Of a DNA stretch of 5,972 bases, positions 1 to 5,335 are shown in pieces. The notes under the pieces were generated by a model. It was given only the letters and a program-made list of their open reading frames with translations, did no database searches and was not told the DNA's origin. Made by a program: the position numbers and the translations under genes. The DNA lies in the NCBI GenBank assembly GCA_938091145.1, contig CALKMS010000074.1:1-5972 (forward strand). Reading direction: 5' to 3'. The DNA is from an uncultured bacterium. Lineage in GTDB: Bacteria; Actinomycetota; Aquicultoria; SKW223; CALKMS01. How positions within the stretch are numbered: the first letter of the stretch is position 1; each line of letters begins with the position of its first letter.

Positions 1-38
1 AAAAGGGCTCGGCTCGCTCGCAATGACCAAAGAAGAGT

Positions 39-89
39 TGTCGCTTGCAGGGACAATGAGATTGCTTCGCTTCGCTCGCAATGACAAAA
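39..89 (+). repeat. 51-bp direct repeat, copy 1
   Basis: The 51 bases at 39-89 recur without a mismatch at 125-175, an offset of 86 bp. The copy contains one TCGCTTGCAGGGACAATGAG unit and one full-length unit ending in CGCAATGAC. The perfect identity stands out against the diverged neighbouring units and suggests a recent tandem duplication or gene conversion inside the array. Confidence 0.9.
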
Positions 90-124
90 TGAAAGTGTCT
101 TGGCTCGCAATGACGAAATAAAGG

Positions 125-175
125 TGTCGCTTGCAGGGACAATGAGATTGCTTCGCTTCGCTCGCAATGACAAAA
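125..175 (+). repeat. 51-bp direct repeat, copy 2
   Basis: This is the second perfect copy of the sequence at 39-89. The two copies are separated by 35 bp (90-124), which hold a shorter unit, TGGCTCGCAATGAC (101-114). Homology ends abruptly on both sides, at position 38 against 124 and at 90 against 176. Confidence 0.9.
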
Positions 176-383
176 GGTATCCGCTTGCAATAACAAATGA
201 AGAAGTCGCTCGCAATGACGATAAAATACGCCGCAATGACCAAAAAGGTCGGCTCGCTCGCAATGACCAGAGGAAGAAAGGCGCCTGGCTCGCGCAAAAG
301 AGACAGAAAGCCACTATTGTCTAATTGGAGCAAGGTTTTACAAAAATCTCTCTCCTGAGCTTTAGTCTTAATTTTTAGAAGAA

Positions 384-458
384 TGGTGGGCGCTAGAGGA
401 TTTGAACCTCTGACCCCTTGCTTGTAAGGCAAGTGCTCTCCCTCTGAGCTAAGCGCCC
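384..458 (-). tRNA. tRNA-Val (anticodon UAC)
   Basis: Read on the minus strand this is a 75-nt cloverleaf including an encoded CCA end. The 7-bp acceptor stem pairs GGGCGCT with AGCGCCC, followed by discriminator A and CCA. The D arm starts TAGCTCAGAGGGAGAGC. The anticodon stem CTTGC/GCAAG encloses the loop CTTACAA with anticodon TAC. The T loop TTCAAAT is canonical. It lies 32 nt downstream of tRNA-Lys on the same strand and probably shares its transcript. No clear terminator hairpin is visible after it. Confidence 0.97.
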
Positions 459-490
459 TAAAAATTTTATTTTAGCAGTCCTCTAAAAAA

Positions 491-566
491 TGGTGGGCCG
501 CGAAGGAATCGAACCTTCAACTCCCGGATTAAAAGTCCGGTACTCTGCCAATTGAGTTAGCGGCCC
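491..566 (-). tRNA. tRNA-Lys (anticodon UUU)
   Basis: Read on the minus strand this is a 76-nt cloverleaf with encoded CCA. The acceptor stem pairs GGGCCGC with GCGGCCC, with discriminator A. The D arm contains CTAACTCAATTGGCAGAG. The anticodon stem CCGGA/TCCGG encloses CTTTTAA with anticodon TTT. The T arm has GAAGG TTCGATT CCTTC. It is the first gene of a tRNA-Lys/tRNA-Val pair and has a good promoter just upstream. Confidence 0.97.
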
Positions 567-580
567 AAAAACACAAAGTT

Positions 581-609
581 ATTTTAACCTTTTTTAGCGC
601 TTACTCCAA
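581..609 (-). promoter_or_regulatory. Sigma70-type promoter of the tRNA-Lys/tRNA-Val unit
   Basis: On the minus strand TTGGAG (609-604) is followed after exactly 17 nt by TAAAAT (586-581). Initiation would fall near 574, about 8 nt before the mature 5' end of tRNA-Lys, which is a typical distance for a tRNA promoter. The -10 box is good (5 of 6). The -35 box matches only TTG. Confidence 0.55.
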
Positions 610-669
610 TGCTTCTTATCAGTCAAAAAACCAAAAATTTAAAAATAAATTTAAAACAAACCTCTAACT

Positions 670-698
670 TTGACAAGCAGCGCTTTCTATGCTAAATT
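670..698 (+). promoter_or_regulatory. Upstream promoter P1 for tRNA-Glu and the polyamine operon
   Basis: A perfect -35 box TTGACA (670-675) is followed by a 17-nt spacer and TAAATT (693-698). The bases TG at 690-691 also form an extended -10. Transcription would start near 705 and give a leader of about 68 nt before tRNA-Glu. It is the best sigma70 match by -35 box in the window. Confidence 0.65.
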
Positions 699-734
699 CG
701 TACCTCGTTTTGGTTGCGCTTTAACTCCAAATCT

Positions 735-763
735 TTGAAATAATTAGTTAGCGCAGTTAGAAT
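735..763 (+). promoter_or_regulatory. Proximal promoter P2 for tRNA-Glu
   Basis: TTGAAA (735-740), a 17-nt spacer and TAGAAT (758-763) form a second promoter. Initiation would be near 770, only a few bases before the mature tRNA-Glu 5' end at 773. With P1 at 670-698 it makes a tandem pair reading in the same direction. Confidence 0.6.
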
Positions 764-772
764 ATTGGTCGT

Positions 773-848
773 GGCCCCATCGTCTAGAGGCCTAGGACAC
801 CGGCCTTTCAAGCCGGCGGCGGGGATTCGAATTCCCCTGGGGCCACCA
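773..848 (+). tRNA. tRNA-Glu (anticodon UUC)
   Basis: This is a 76-nt cloverleaf with encoded CCA. The acceptor stem pairs GGCCCCA with TGGGGCC, with discriminator A. The D arm reads CGTCTAGAGGCCTAGGACA, typical of tRNA-Glu. The anticodon stem encloses CTTTCAA with anticodon TTC. The T arm has GGGGA TTCGAAT TCCCC. It follows two candidate promoters and precedes bpsA by 32 nt with no hairpin between, so bpsA is probably on the same primary transcript. Confidence 0.97.
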
Positions 849-876
849 TTTATTAAAGAAAGCAAACCAAAAGACT

Positions 877-884
877 GGGGGTGA
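877..884 (+). promoter_or_regulatory. Shine-Dalgarno of bpsA, bearing on its start codon
   Basis: GGGGGTGA matches the extended GGAGGTGA consensus with one change, which can still pair as G:U with the 16S rRNA tail. It overlaps the GTG at 881, so it cannot serve that codon at normal spacing. It lies 5 nt (core end to start) before the in-frame TTG at 887. This favours TTG 887 as the true start. Confidence 0.5.
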
Positions 885-1966
885 GATTGATTTTAAACCT
901 CGAAGAGTTAGCACAAGAAGTAGCTACCAAAACCCAAATACCCACTCTGGAAAGGGATGTGTTAATGATATTCAGCTCAATCATTTCAACCCCAAACTTT
1001 TGGGAAATAGCTTATCGTTCAGCCCGACCTTTCAACCAGGTTGCCGAAACACTCGGGATTTTACAAAAGAAAGGTTTAATTGGCACTGATAATGAAGGGC
1101 AAATTTTTCTTACCCCAGAAGGAAAAAAAATCTTTGCTGAATTAAAAATCAATCCACTGCCCGATTATTACTGTACAGCCTGTTCAGGAAGGGGAATCTC
1201 TATTGAAAAACTAAAAGAGTTAAAAGAAAAGTTTGCGAAAATAACCAAGGAAAGGCCGGCAGCAATCGTTAACTTTGATCAAGGTTACGTTACTGAAGAA
1301 ACAACCATCTCCAGAATTGCCCACTTAGCTCATCGAGGAGATATTGAAGGGAAAGAAATAATCATTCTAGGAGATGATGATCTTGTAAGTTTAGCAGCAG
1401 CTCTCTCTGGACTGCCGAAAAGAGTTGTAGTTTTTGAAATTGATACTCGCTTGACTGATTTTATTAAAGAGCAAAGTGAAAAATACAACTTGAAAATTGA
1501 AACTTACCAACACGATTTAAAATACAAGCTTCCCCTCGAGTTTCTAAATAAATTTGACACCTTTTTGACCGACCCTCCAGAAACTATAAAAGCTCTAGAG
1601 CTTTTTATCGGGCGTGGCCTAGCTGCTTTGAAAGGTCCTGGTTGCGCTGGTTATTTTGGTCTAACAATGGCTGAATCTTCCTATCTAAAGTGGTTGCATT
1701 TTCAGTCCTTGTTAGCCGAAAAGTTTAAGGTTGTTGTGACCGAAGCAATTCCTAACTTTAACGAGTATGTTAACTGGGACTACCTTCATTCTTCAATCCG
1801 CAATGACCTTTCTTTCCTAAAAATTAAGCCCAACTTAAATTGGTATCGCTCAACTCAGTTTCGAATTATCACCTTGCCTGAATCAGCAACAACAAATGAG
1901 GACTTTTTAGACGAAGATATTTACATTGATGAGGAGTCTCTGGTTTATACCAAAATGGAGGCTTAA
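881..1966 (+). CDS. bpsA: N4-bis(aminopropyl)spermidine synthase (branched-chain polyamine synthase, BpsA/DUF43 family)
   Basis: BpsA transfers two aminopropyl groups from decarboxylated S-adenosylmethionine to the central nitrogen of spermidine. This makes the quaternary branched polyamine that stabilises nucleic acids in thermophiles (known for the family). The 361-residue reading is close to the roughly 350 residues of the Thermococcus enzyme. Residues 24-90 look like a winged-helix domain. A CTACSGRG segment (98-105) contributes a CxxC. The GDDD motif (164-167), followed by an acidic FEID strand end (185-188), is the signature that holds the catalytic aspartate in Thermococcus BpsA. DPPET (231-235) replaces the substrate motif of SpeE enzymes. 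The C-terminal tail (339-352) is strongly acidic. The longest frame starts at GTG 881, but the ribosome-binding site fits TTG 887 better, which would remove two residues. Its stop codon directly abuts the pdaD start. Substrate use is inferred from family and operon. Confidence 0.93.
   Translation: MRLILNLEELAQEVATKTQIPTLERDVLMIFSSIISTPNFWEIAYRSARPFNQVAETLGILQKKGLIGTDNEGQIFLTPEGKKIFAELKINPLPDYYCTACSGRGISIEKLKELKEKFAKITKERPAAIVNFDQGYVTEETTISRIAHLAHRGDIEGKEIIILGDDDLVSLAAALSGLPKRVVVFEIDTRLTDFIKEQSEKYNLKIETYQHDLKYKLPLEFLNKFDTFLTDPPETIKALELFIGRGLAALKGPGCAGYFGLTMAESSYLKWLHFQSLLAEKFKVVVTEAIPNFNEYVNWDYLHSSIRNDLSFLKIKPNLNWYRSTQFRIITLPESATTNEDFLDEDIYIDEESLVYTKMEA
1957..1961 (+). promoter_or_regulatory. 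Ribosome-binding site of pdaD inside the bpsA 3' end
   Basis: GGAGG lies in the last codons of bpsA, 5 nt before the pdaD ATG. The bpsA TAA (1964-1966) is directly followed by ATG (1967-1969), an arrangement that suggests translational coupling. Confidence 0.8.
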
Positions 1967-2434
1967 ATGTGGAGTCAGCCCAACATTGTTTCTCTCGTTA
2001 AAGGAAGTGGAGAAGGAATAACCCCTTTAAATGCTTTCGATCAAGCCTTGCTGAACGCTGGGATTGGTAACTTGAACTTAATTAAAGTCTCTAGTATTTT
2101 GCCGGCCCGAATCAAACTTTCCACCCTTCCCGAAATCGAAGCAGGTTCTCTAGTTCCCGCTGTCTATTCATCCATTATTAGTAATGTAGCCGGCGAAACT
2201 ATATCAGCTTGTGTTGGCGCTGGGTTTAGCAATGACACCTTTGGTTTGCTCTATGAATATTCTCACCGAGGAGAAGCTAAAACCGCTGAAGAAGTGGTTC
2301 ACAAAATGATCGAAGAAGGTTTTAAAATGAGAAAAATAAAAATTGACAAAATAATCTTAGTTTCAGCGGAACACCGAGTTGAAAGAGTAGGCTGCGCGGT
2401 AGCTGCAGCAATCCTCTGGCGGGAAAATGCCTGA
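1967..2434 (+). CDS. pdaD: Pyruvoyl-dependent arginine decarboxylase (proenzyme)
   Basis: The enzyme decarboxylates arginine to agmatine, the first committed step of this polyamine route. It needs no pyridoxal phosphate: the chain cuts itself at a Ser-Ser bond, and the new N-terminal serine becomes the pyruvoyl cofactor. The 155-residue product has the family hallmark NLIKVSSILP at 37-46, with predicted cleavage between S42 and S43 into a short beta and a longer alpha chain. N37 matches the conserved asparagine five residues before the cleavage site. E98 in LLYEYSHRG sits where the family has its catalytic glutamate (E109 in Methanocaldococcus jannaschii). Length agrees with archaeal homologues of about 160 residues. 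The start abuts bpsA, and the 3' end overlaps speE by 8 nt. Histidine decarboxylase, a distant relative, is unlikely given the motif and the context. Confidence 0.95.
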   Translation: MWSQPNIVSLVKGSGEGITPLNAFDQALLNAGIGNLNLIKVSSILPARIKLSTLPEIEAGSLVPAVYSSIISNVAGETISACVGAGFSNDTFGLLYEYSHRGEAKTAEEVVHKMIEEGFKMRKIKIDKIILVSAEHRVERVGCAVAAAILWRENA

Positions 2435-3299
2435 AAAAAAGGGTCTCTGGCAAACCGAATACATAAACACCGATTATGGGCAGACTTATCGTTTAAAAAG
2501 AAAAATCGTTTCGGAAAAAAGTCCGTATCAGAAAATTGAGCTGGTTGAAACATTTGAATTTGGAAAAATGCTTTTGCTTGATGGAGCTGTCCAGACATCA
2601 GAAAAAGATGAGTTTATCTACCATGAGATGCTAGTTCACCCTGCCCTTCTAACTCACCCAAAACCAAATCGCGTTCTAATCATTGGCGGCGGAGACGGTG
2701 GCGCCTTGAGACGGGTCCTGGAACATCCCGTTGAAGAAGCCATTCTGGTCGAGATGGATCAAAAGGTAGTTGAGCTATCTAAGGTTTATCTTTCTTCAAT
2801 TTCAAATTACGCTTTTGATAACAAAAGAGCAACCATCATAATTGACGATGGCTTTAGCTTTTTAAAAAGGGAAAAGAAAAAGTTTGATTTAATCATAGTG
2901 GACTCAACTGACCCAGTAGGAAAAGCCACCGTGTTGTTTTCAAAAGATTTTTATCAACTAGCTTTTTCTTCGCTCAACGAAGAAGGAATGATAGTTACCC
3001 AGAGTGGTTCGGTTTTTTATCAACTTGATGAAGTTCGCCAGACTTTTTTCAATCTAAAAAAAATCTTCCCTTATGCTTATGTTTATTTAGCTAGCGTCCC
3101 GACTTATCCTGGTAGCCTCTGGAGCTTTACTTTAGGAAGTAAACTTCACTTACCGCCGCTAATCCCCTTGAGCGTAAAAAAAGAGAGAATGATTAAGCGA
3201 AAGATAAAAACTCGATATTACAACCTTGAAGTTGATCTCGCTGCTTTTGCATTGCCAACTTTTCTAAAGGAAGCCTTAGGTGAAACTAATTCTTCCTAA
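2427..3299 (+). CDS. speE: Spermidine synthase / agmatine aminopropyltransferase
   Basis: SpeE moves an aminopropyl group from decarboxylated S-adenosylmethionine to a diamine. The 290-residue protein has the normal length and fold order. The N-terminal beta domain contains LLLDGAVQTSEKDEFIYHEML (50-69, split by the family's Q56 and D61). The nucleotide-binding GGGDGG is at 87-92, with the ribose-binding acid E109 in VEMD. D140 and D141 come before the catalytic VDSTDPVG (D159, D162), and LF..DFY follows at 170-175. Putrescine and agmatine users are not separable by eye. A pyruvoyl arginine decarboxylase upstream, a ureohydrolase downstream and no ornithine decarboxylase make agmatine a likely acceptor, as in Thermus and Thermococcus. 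The ATG overlaps pdaD by 8 nt and has only a weak GGCGGG ribosome site, so coupled translation is likely. The last 20 nt overlap speB. Confidence 0.95.
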   Translation: MPEKKGLWQTEYINTDYGQTYRLKRKIVSEKSPYQKIELVETFEFGKMLLLDGAVQTSEKDEFIYHEMLVHPALLTHPKPNRVLIIGGGDGGALRRVLEHPVEEAILVEMDQKVVELSKVYLSSISNYAFDNKRATIIIDDGFSFLKREKKKFDLIIVDSTDPVGKATVLFSKDFYQLAFSSLNEEGMIVTQSGSVFYQLDEVRQTFFNLKKIFPYAYVYLASVPTYPGSLWSFTLGSKLHLPPLIPLSVKKERMIKRKIKTRYYNLEVDLAAFALPTFLKEALGETNSS

Positions 3300-4125
3300 A
3301 CCGCCATTCCTTGAAGCCCAAGCCAAAACTGAAGCACCAGTGCTTCTGGTAGGTTTCCCTCTTGACATTACTACTTCCTTTCGAAAGGGAACCGCACTCG
3401 CACCCAAAAAGATAAGAGAAGTTTCTGATAGTTTGGAAAGTTACAGTCCTCGATTAGCCAAAGATCTATGCAATTTAGAATTTGCTGATTGGGGAACACT
3501 TGAGCTTCCCGAAAGTCTTGAAGATTCTTTGAAAGAAATAGCTTTCTGTGCTCAGAAGGCTCTGAAATCGAGCAAATTCACTTTTTTCTTGGGCGGAGAA
3601 CACAGCATCACTATTGGCATTGCTCAAGCCCTAAAAAAAGTTGAGCCCTCGACTAACTTTATCTTTCTGGATGCCCACCTTGATGCCCGCGAAAGTTATC
3701 TAAAAGAAAAAAACTCTCACGCCTCAGTCCTAAGAAGAGTTGCCGAAATGTTCCCTCAATCAGAAATAATGGCTCTTGGTATTCGTTCAGGAAGTCAAGA
3801 AGACTTTAAGTTTGTTCAAGAAAAAAGAATTTACTATTCGGAAAATCTTTTTCTGCCAGAAAAAACTTTAAACTTGCTTAAACAAAAGCCGCTCTATCTT
3901 TCTCTGGACATTGATGTACTTGACCCCTCGGTAGCCCCCGGAACTGGAAACCCTGAACCACCAGGAGTGAACTTTGCCGACCTTCTCGAGTTCTTGTATT
4001 CTCTGAGGGGAGTAAATTTAATAGGAATGGACTTGGTTGAAGTATCGCCACCCTGGGATGAAAGCGACCGAACAGCCATAGCCGCAGCCAAAATAATTAG
4101 AGAAACACTTTTACTTTTTGGTTAA
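3280..4125 (+). CDS. speB: Agmatinase / N1-aminopropylagmatine ureohydrolase (arginase family)
   Basis: This dimanganese hydrolase removes urea from agmatine, giving putrescine, or from N1-aminopropylagmatine, giving spermidine directly. All metal ligands are present: H108 in GGEHS, D131/H133/D135 in DAHLDAR, and D210/D212 in SLDIDVLDPS. The substrate loop SHASVLRR (H147), PGTGNPEPPG (220-229) and E254 in DLVEVSPPWDESD also fit. The 281 residues match the compact agmatinases of archaea and thermophiles rather than arginases. The start is GTG 3280, with AAAGGA (3266-3271) 8 nt upstream. The first internal Met is too far in to be the start. It overlaps speE by 20 nt and ends the operon. The stop is 13 nt from the convergent cytochrome gene. 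The true substrate depends on the upstream SpeE and is inferred only. Confidence 0.94.
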   Translation: MKLILPKPPFLEAQAKTEAPVLLVGFPLDITTSFRKGTALAPKKIREVSDSLESYSPRLAKDLCNLEFADWGTLELPESLEDSLKEIAFCAQKALKSSKFTFFLGGEHSITIGIAQALKKVEPSTNFIFLDAHLDARESYLKEKNSHASVLRRVAEMFPQSEIMALGIRSGSQEDFKFVQEKRIYYSENLFLPEKTLNLLKQKPLYLSLDIDVLDPSVAPGTGNPEPPGVNFADLLEFLYSLRGVNLIGMDLVEVSPPWDESDRTAIAAAKIIRETLLLFG

Positions 4126-4138
4126 AATCTTTTTTAGC

Positions 4139-4762
4139 TTATTTCTTCTTCGGTCGGGGGTTCTTTTCAATAAACTCCAGTGTATGACAAACAGTACATT
4201 TGTCGCTAAAAGCGTCCTTTTCGTGGCATTTCTTGAGACACCATTCCATTGTTAAATGGTTTTCATGATCATCAGTTTCGTGACCAACCCGATTGTGGCA
4301 AAAAGCACATTTCATATTAACTTTCTCGAAATGAACCTCATGAGCTTTTTTGTCAAACCTCAAACCTTCAGAAGGTGTGTAATTACGATTAGTGGAGTGG
4401 CAAACGGTACAGTGTTCTTCCGACATTTCTTCCGAAAGCTCACTTTCTTTATTTATCCCTTCTTTGTACTTGCCTGTCAATTCAAAAAAGGGTTCCTTGT
4501 AAGCTTGTAGCTTGTGAATAACGAAGTTAACAAAGCCATTTGACTCGACATGACAGTTAACACAAGCAATTTCGCTATGAGAAGAAGCTTCCCATCCTTT
4601 AGCAACAGGCTGCATCGAGTGGCAGACGCGGGTGCAAAACAATGGGCTAGAAGTTAAAGCCAAAAAAGAAATGAAAAAGATAATTAAAAAGTTAAGGACT
4701 ATCAGAATTAAAACCCTACGTTTTTTCGGATTAGACCAGGTGTTTCTAAAAAAATTAACCAT
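4139..4762 (-). CDS. Membrane-anchored hexahaem cytochrome c, NapC/NrfH-like
   Basis: The 207-residue protein has a basic N-terminus, one membrane helix (about 17-38) and a periplasmic part with six haem c motifs. These are CTRVCH (43-48), CVNCH (67-71), CTVCH (118-122), CAFCH (152-156), CLKKCH (175-180) and CTVCH (189-193). The first is followed by SM, giving the CHxM arrangement that marks haem 1 of NrfH. The segment SSHSEIACVNCHVE is typical of the NapC/NirT family. Such proteins take electrons from the quinol pool and pass them to a periplasmic reductase. Two oddities are six haems instead of the usual four, and CX3CH spacing at haems 1 and 5. The ATG follows AGGAGG by 6 nt and overlaps the upstream small gene by 8 nt. 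The terminal partner is not in the window, so the acceptor is unknown. Confidence 0.9.
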   Translation of the reverse strand: MVNFFRNTWSNPKKRRVLILIVLNFLIIFFISFLALTSSPLFCTRVCHSMQPVAKGWEASSHSEIACVNCHVESNGFVNFVIHKLQAYKEPFFELTGKYKEGINKESELSEEMSEEHCTVCHSTNRNYTPSEGLRFDKKAHEVHFEKVNMKCAFCHNRVGHETDDHENHLTMEWCLKKCHEKDAFSDKCTVCHTLEFIEKNPRPKKK

Positions 4763-5039
4763 TTGAACCTCCTGATAAATCGCTCGAATTCACCTCTTTA
4801 CCTGGTGGAGATGGTGGCACCACTTCCCGACCAGGAGGTGAAAGTGGAAAGTCCGTTGAAACACCATTACGAGAAGCGTTTTTCTCCGCTGAACCCGCAT
4901 CCATTGAGCTAGCACTCAAACTGTTCTTGGATTTCTTATCGTCTTTTTCTTTTAAAATCATCAGCCCTAAATAAAATACCACTATCAAGGAAATAAAAGC
5001 ACCAACTGCCCAAAGCTGATTAAGAGAACCAATTACCAT
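4755..5039 (-). CDS. Small single-pass membrane protein with Pro/Ser-rich tail, unknown function
   Basis: I do not recognise this 94-residue product. Residues 7-28 form one hydrophobic helix, followed by a charged stretch (30-38, KEKDDKKSK). The rest is a low-complexity Ser/Pro/Gly tail with a direct repeat SPPGREV (67-73) and SPPGKEV (77-83). By the positive-inside rule the tail would face the cytoplasm. It has no haem motif and no cysteine. It appears to be real: a good promoter lies upstream, GAGGTG stands 7 nt before the ATG, and it overlaps the cytochrome gene by 8 nt, with the cytochrome ribosome site inside its last codons. A small accessory or assembly subunit of the cytochrome complex is a guess from position alone. 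Confidence 0.75.
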   Translation of the reverse strand: MVIGSLNQLWAVGAFISLIVVFYLGLMILKEKDDKKSKNSLSASSMDAGSAEKNASRNGVSTDFPLSPPGREVVPPSPPGKEVNSSDLSGGSNG

Positions 5040-5076
5040 CGTTCACCACCTCACAAATAGATAGACTAATCAGAAG

Positions 5077-5105
5077 ATATTAAACAAACAACCCTCGATT
5101 TGCAA
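5077..5105 (-). promoter_or_regulatory. Promoter of the small membrane protein/cytochrome unit
   Basis: On the minus strand TTGCAA (5105-5100) is followed after 17 nt by TAATAT (5082-5077). Initiation near 5070 would give a leader of about 30 nt to the ATG at 5039. It is divergent from the tRNA-Phe promoter about 50 bp away. Confidence 0.6.
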
Positions 5106-5155
5106 TGCTTAATTTAGAATTAGAAAAGAATTCAAAAACTAATAACTCCGTTTCC

Positions 5156-5184
5156 TTGCTCAAAAAAAAATACTCTGCTATGAT
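5156..5184 (+). promoter_or_regulatory. Promoter of tRNA-Phe
   Basis: TTGCTC (5156-5161), a 17-nt spacer and TATGAT (5179-5184) are preceded by an extended -10 TG at 5176-5177. Initiation near 5191 is about 7 nt before the mature tRNA 5' end. No clear terminator follows the tRNA, so the transcript may continue into the AbrB-type gene. Confidence 0.65.
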
Positions 5185-5197
5185 ACTTTTTTAACTA

Positions 5198-5273
5198 GGC
5201 GGGATAGCTCAGGTGGTAGAGCGAGGGCCTGAAAAGCCCTGCGTCGGCGGTTCAACTCCGTCTCCCGCCACCA
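5198..5273 (+). tRNA. tRNA-Phe (anticodon GAA)
   Basis: This is a 76-nt cloverleaf with encoded CCA. The acceptor stem pairs GGCGGGA with TCCCGCC, with discriminator A. The D arm is TAGCTCAGGTGGTAGAGC. The anticodon stem AGGGC/GCCCT encloses CTGAAAA with anticodon GAA. The T arm is GGCGG TTCAACT CCGTC, with one G:U pair. Confidence 0.97.
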
Positions 5274-5306
5274 CAAAAAACTCCCGTCAATTAGAAATCA
5301 TTAAAG

Positions 5307-5335
5307 TTTAATCATACCCTTGAAAGTGATAAAAT
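5307..5335 (+). promoter_or_regulatory. Possible extended -10 promoter of the AbrB-type gene
   Basis: TGATAAAAT (5327-5335) is an extended -10 box (TGn plus TAAAAT). A poor -35 TTTAAT (5307-5312) stands 17 nt upstream. Transcription would begin near 5342. The inverted repeat at 5320-5351 surrounds the -10 box, so a regulator bound there could block it. Confidence 0.4.

Larger units (their letters stand above)
1..300. repeat. Degenerate short-repeat array (CGCTCGCAATGAC family)
   Basis: This stretch consists almost entirely of diverged copies of a unit ending in CTCGCAATGAC, separated by short A-rich spacers. Clear copies end at about 27, 85, 114, 171, 219, 240 and 267, with a decayed one near 286-296. 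The longest copies (58-85 and 144-171) carry the extension GAGATTGCTTCGCTTCG in front of the core. A second unit, TCGCTTGCAGGGACAATGAG, occurs at 41-60 and 127-146, and a shorter relative lies at 183-194. The array starts at or before the window edge and is richer in G+C than its surroundings. From general knowledge, similar GTCATTGCGAGCG-type intergenic repeats are scattered through many uncultured-bacterial and deltaproteobacterial genomes. Their function is unknown. An open frame at 100-324 encoding repeated ARND peptides is a by-product of the repeat. Positions 301-383 show nothing further. Confidence 0.9.

Noticed and set aside
1..300. CRISPR array
   Set aside because: Units vary in length and sequence and spacers are irregular, some shorter than 20 nt. 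The internal 51-bp duplication spans unit plus spacer, and no cas gene is present.
100..324. Open frame of 74 codons with repeated ARND peptides
   Set aside because: It is a translation of the intergenic repeat array. The peptide repeats follow the DNA units, it has no proper ribosome-binding site, and similar ARND/LRSQ-type frames are common false genes in such repeats.
849..880. A separate bpsA promoter using TATTAA (851-856) as -10
   Set aside because: No acceptable -35 box lies 16-18 nt upstream, where the sequence is the T arm of tRNA-Glu.
2299..2598. Minus-strand frame of 99 codons
   Set aside because: It lies opposite the pdaD/speE junction, where both plus-strand genes have full family motifs. 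The product resembles nothing.
3894..4091. Minus-strand frame of 65 codons
   Set aside because: It is antisense to the conserved SLDIDVLDPS-to-DLVEVSPP region of speB and is a shadow of that gene.
4110..4140. Possible bidirectional terminator between speB and the cytochrome gene
   Set aside because: There are T-runs on both strands but no G+C-rich stem. The TTAAAA/TTTTTTA pairing is too weak to call.
4256..4510. Plus-strand frame of 84 codons
   Set aside because: It is antisense to the haem-binding region of the cytochrome gene. The product has no family resemblance.
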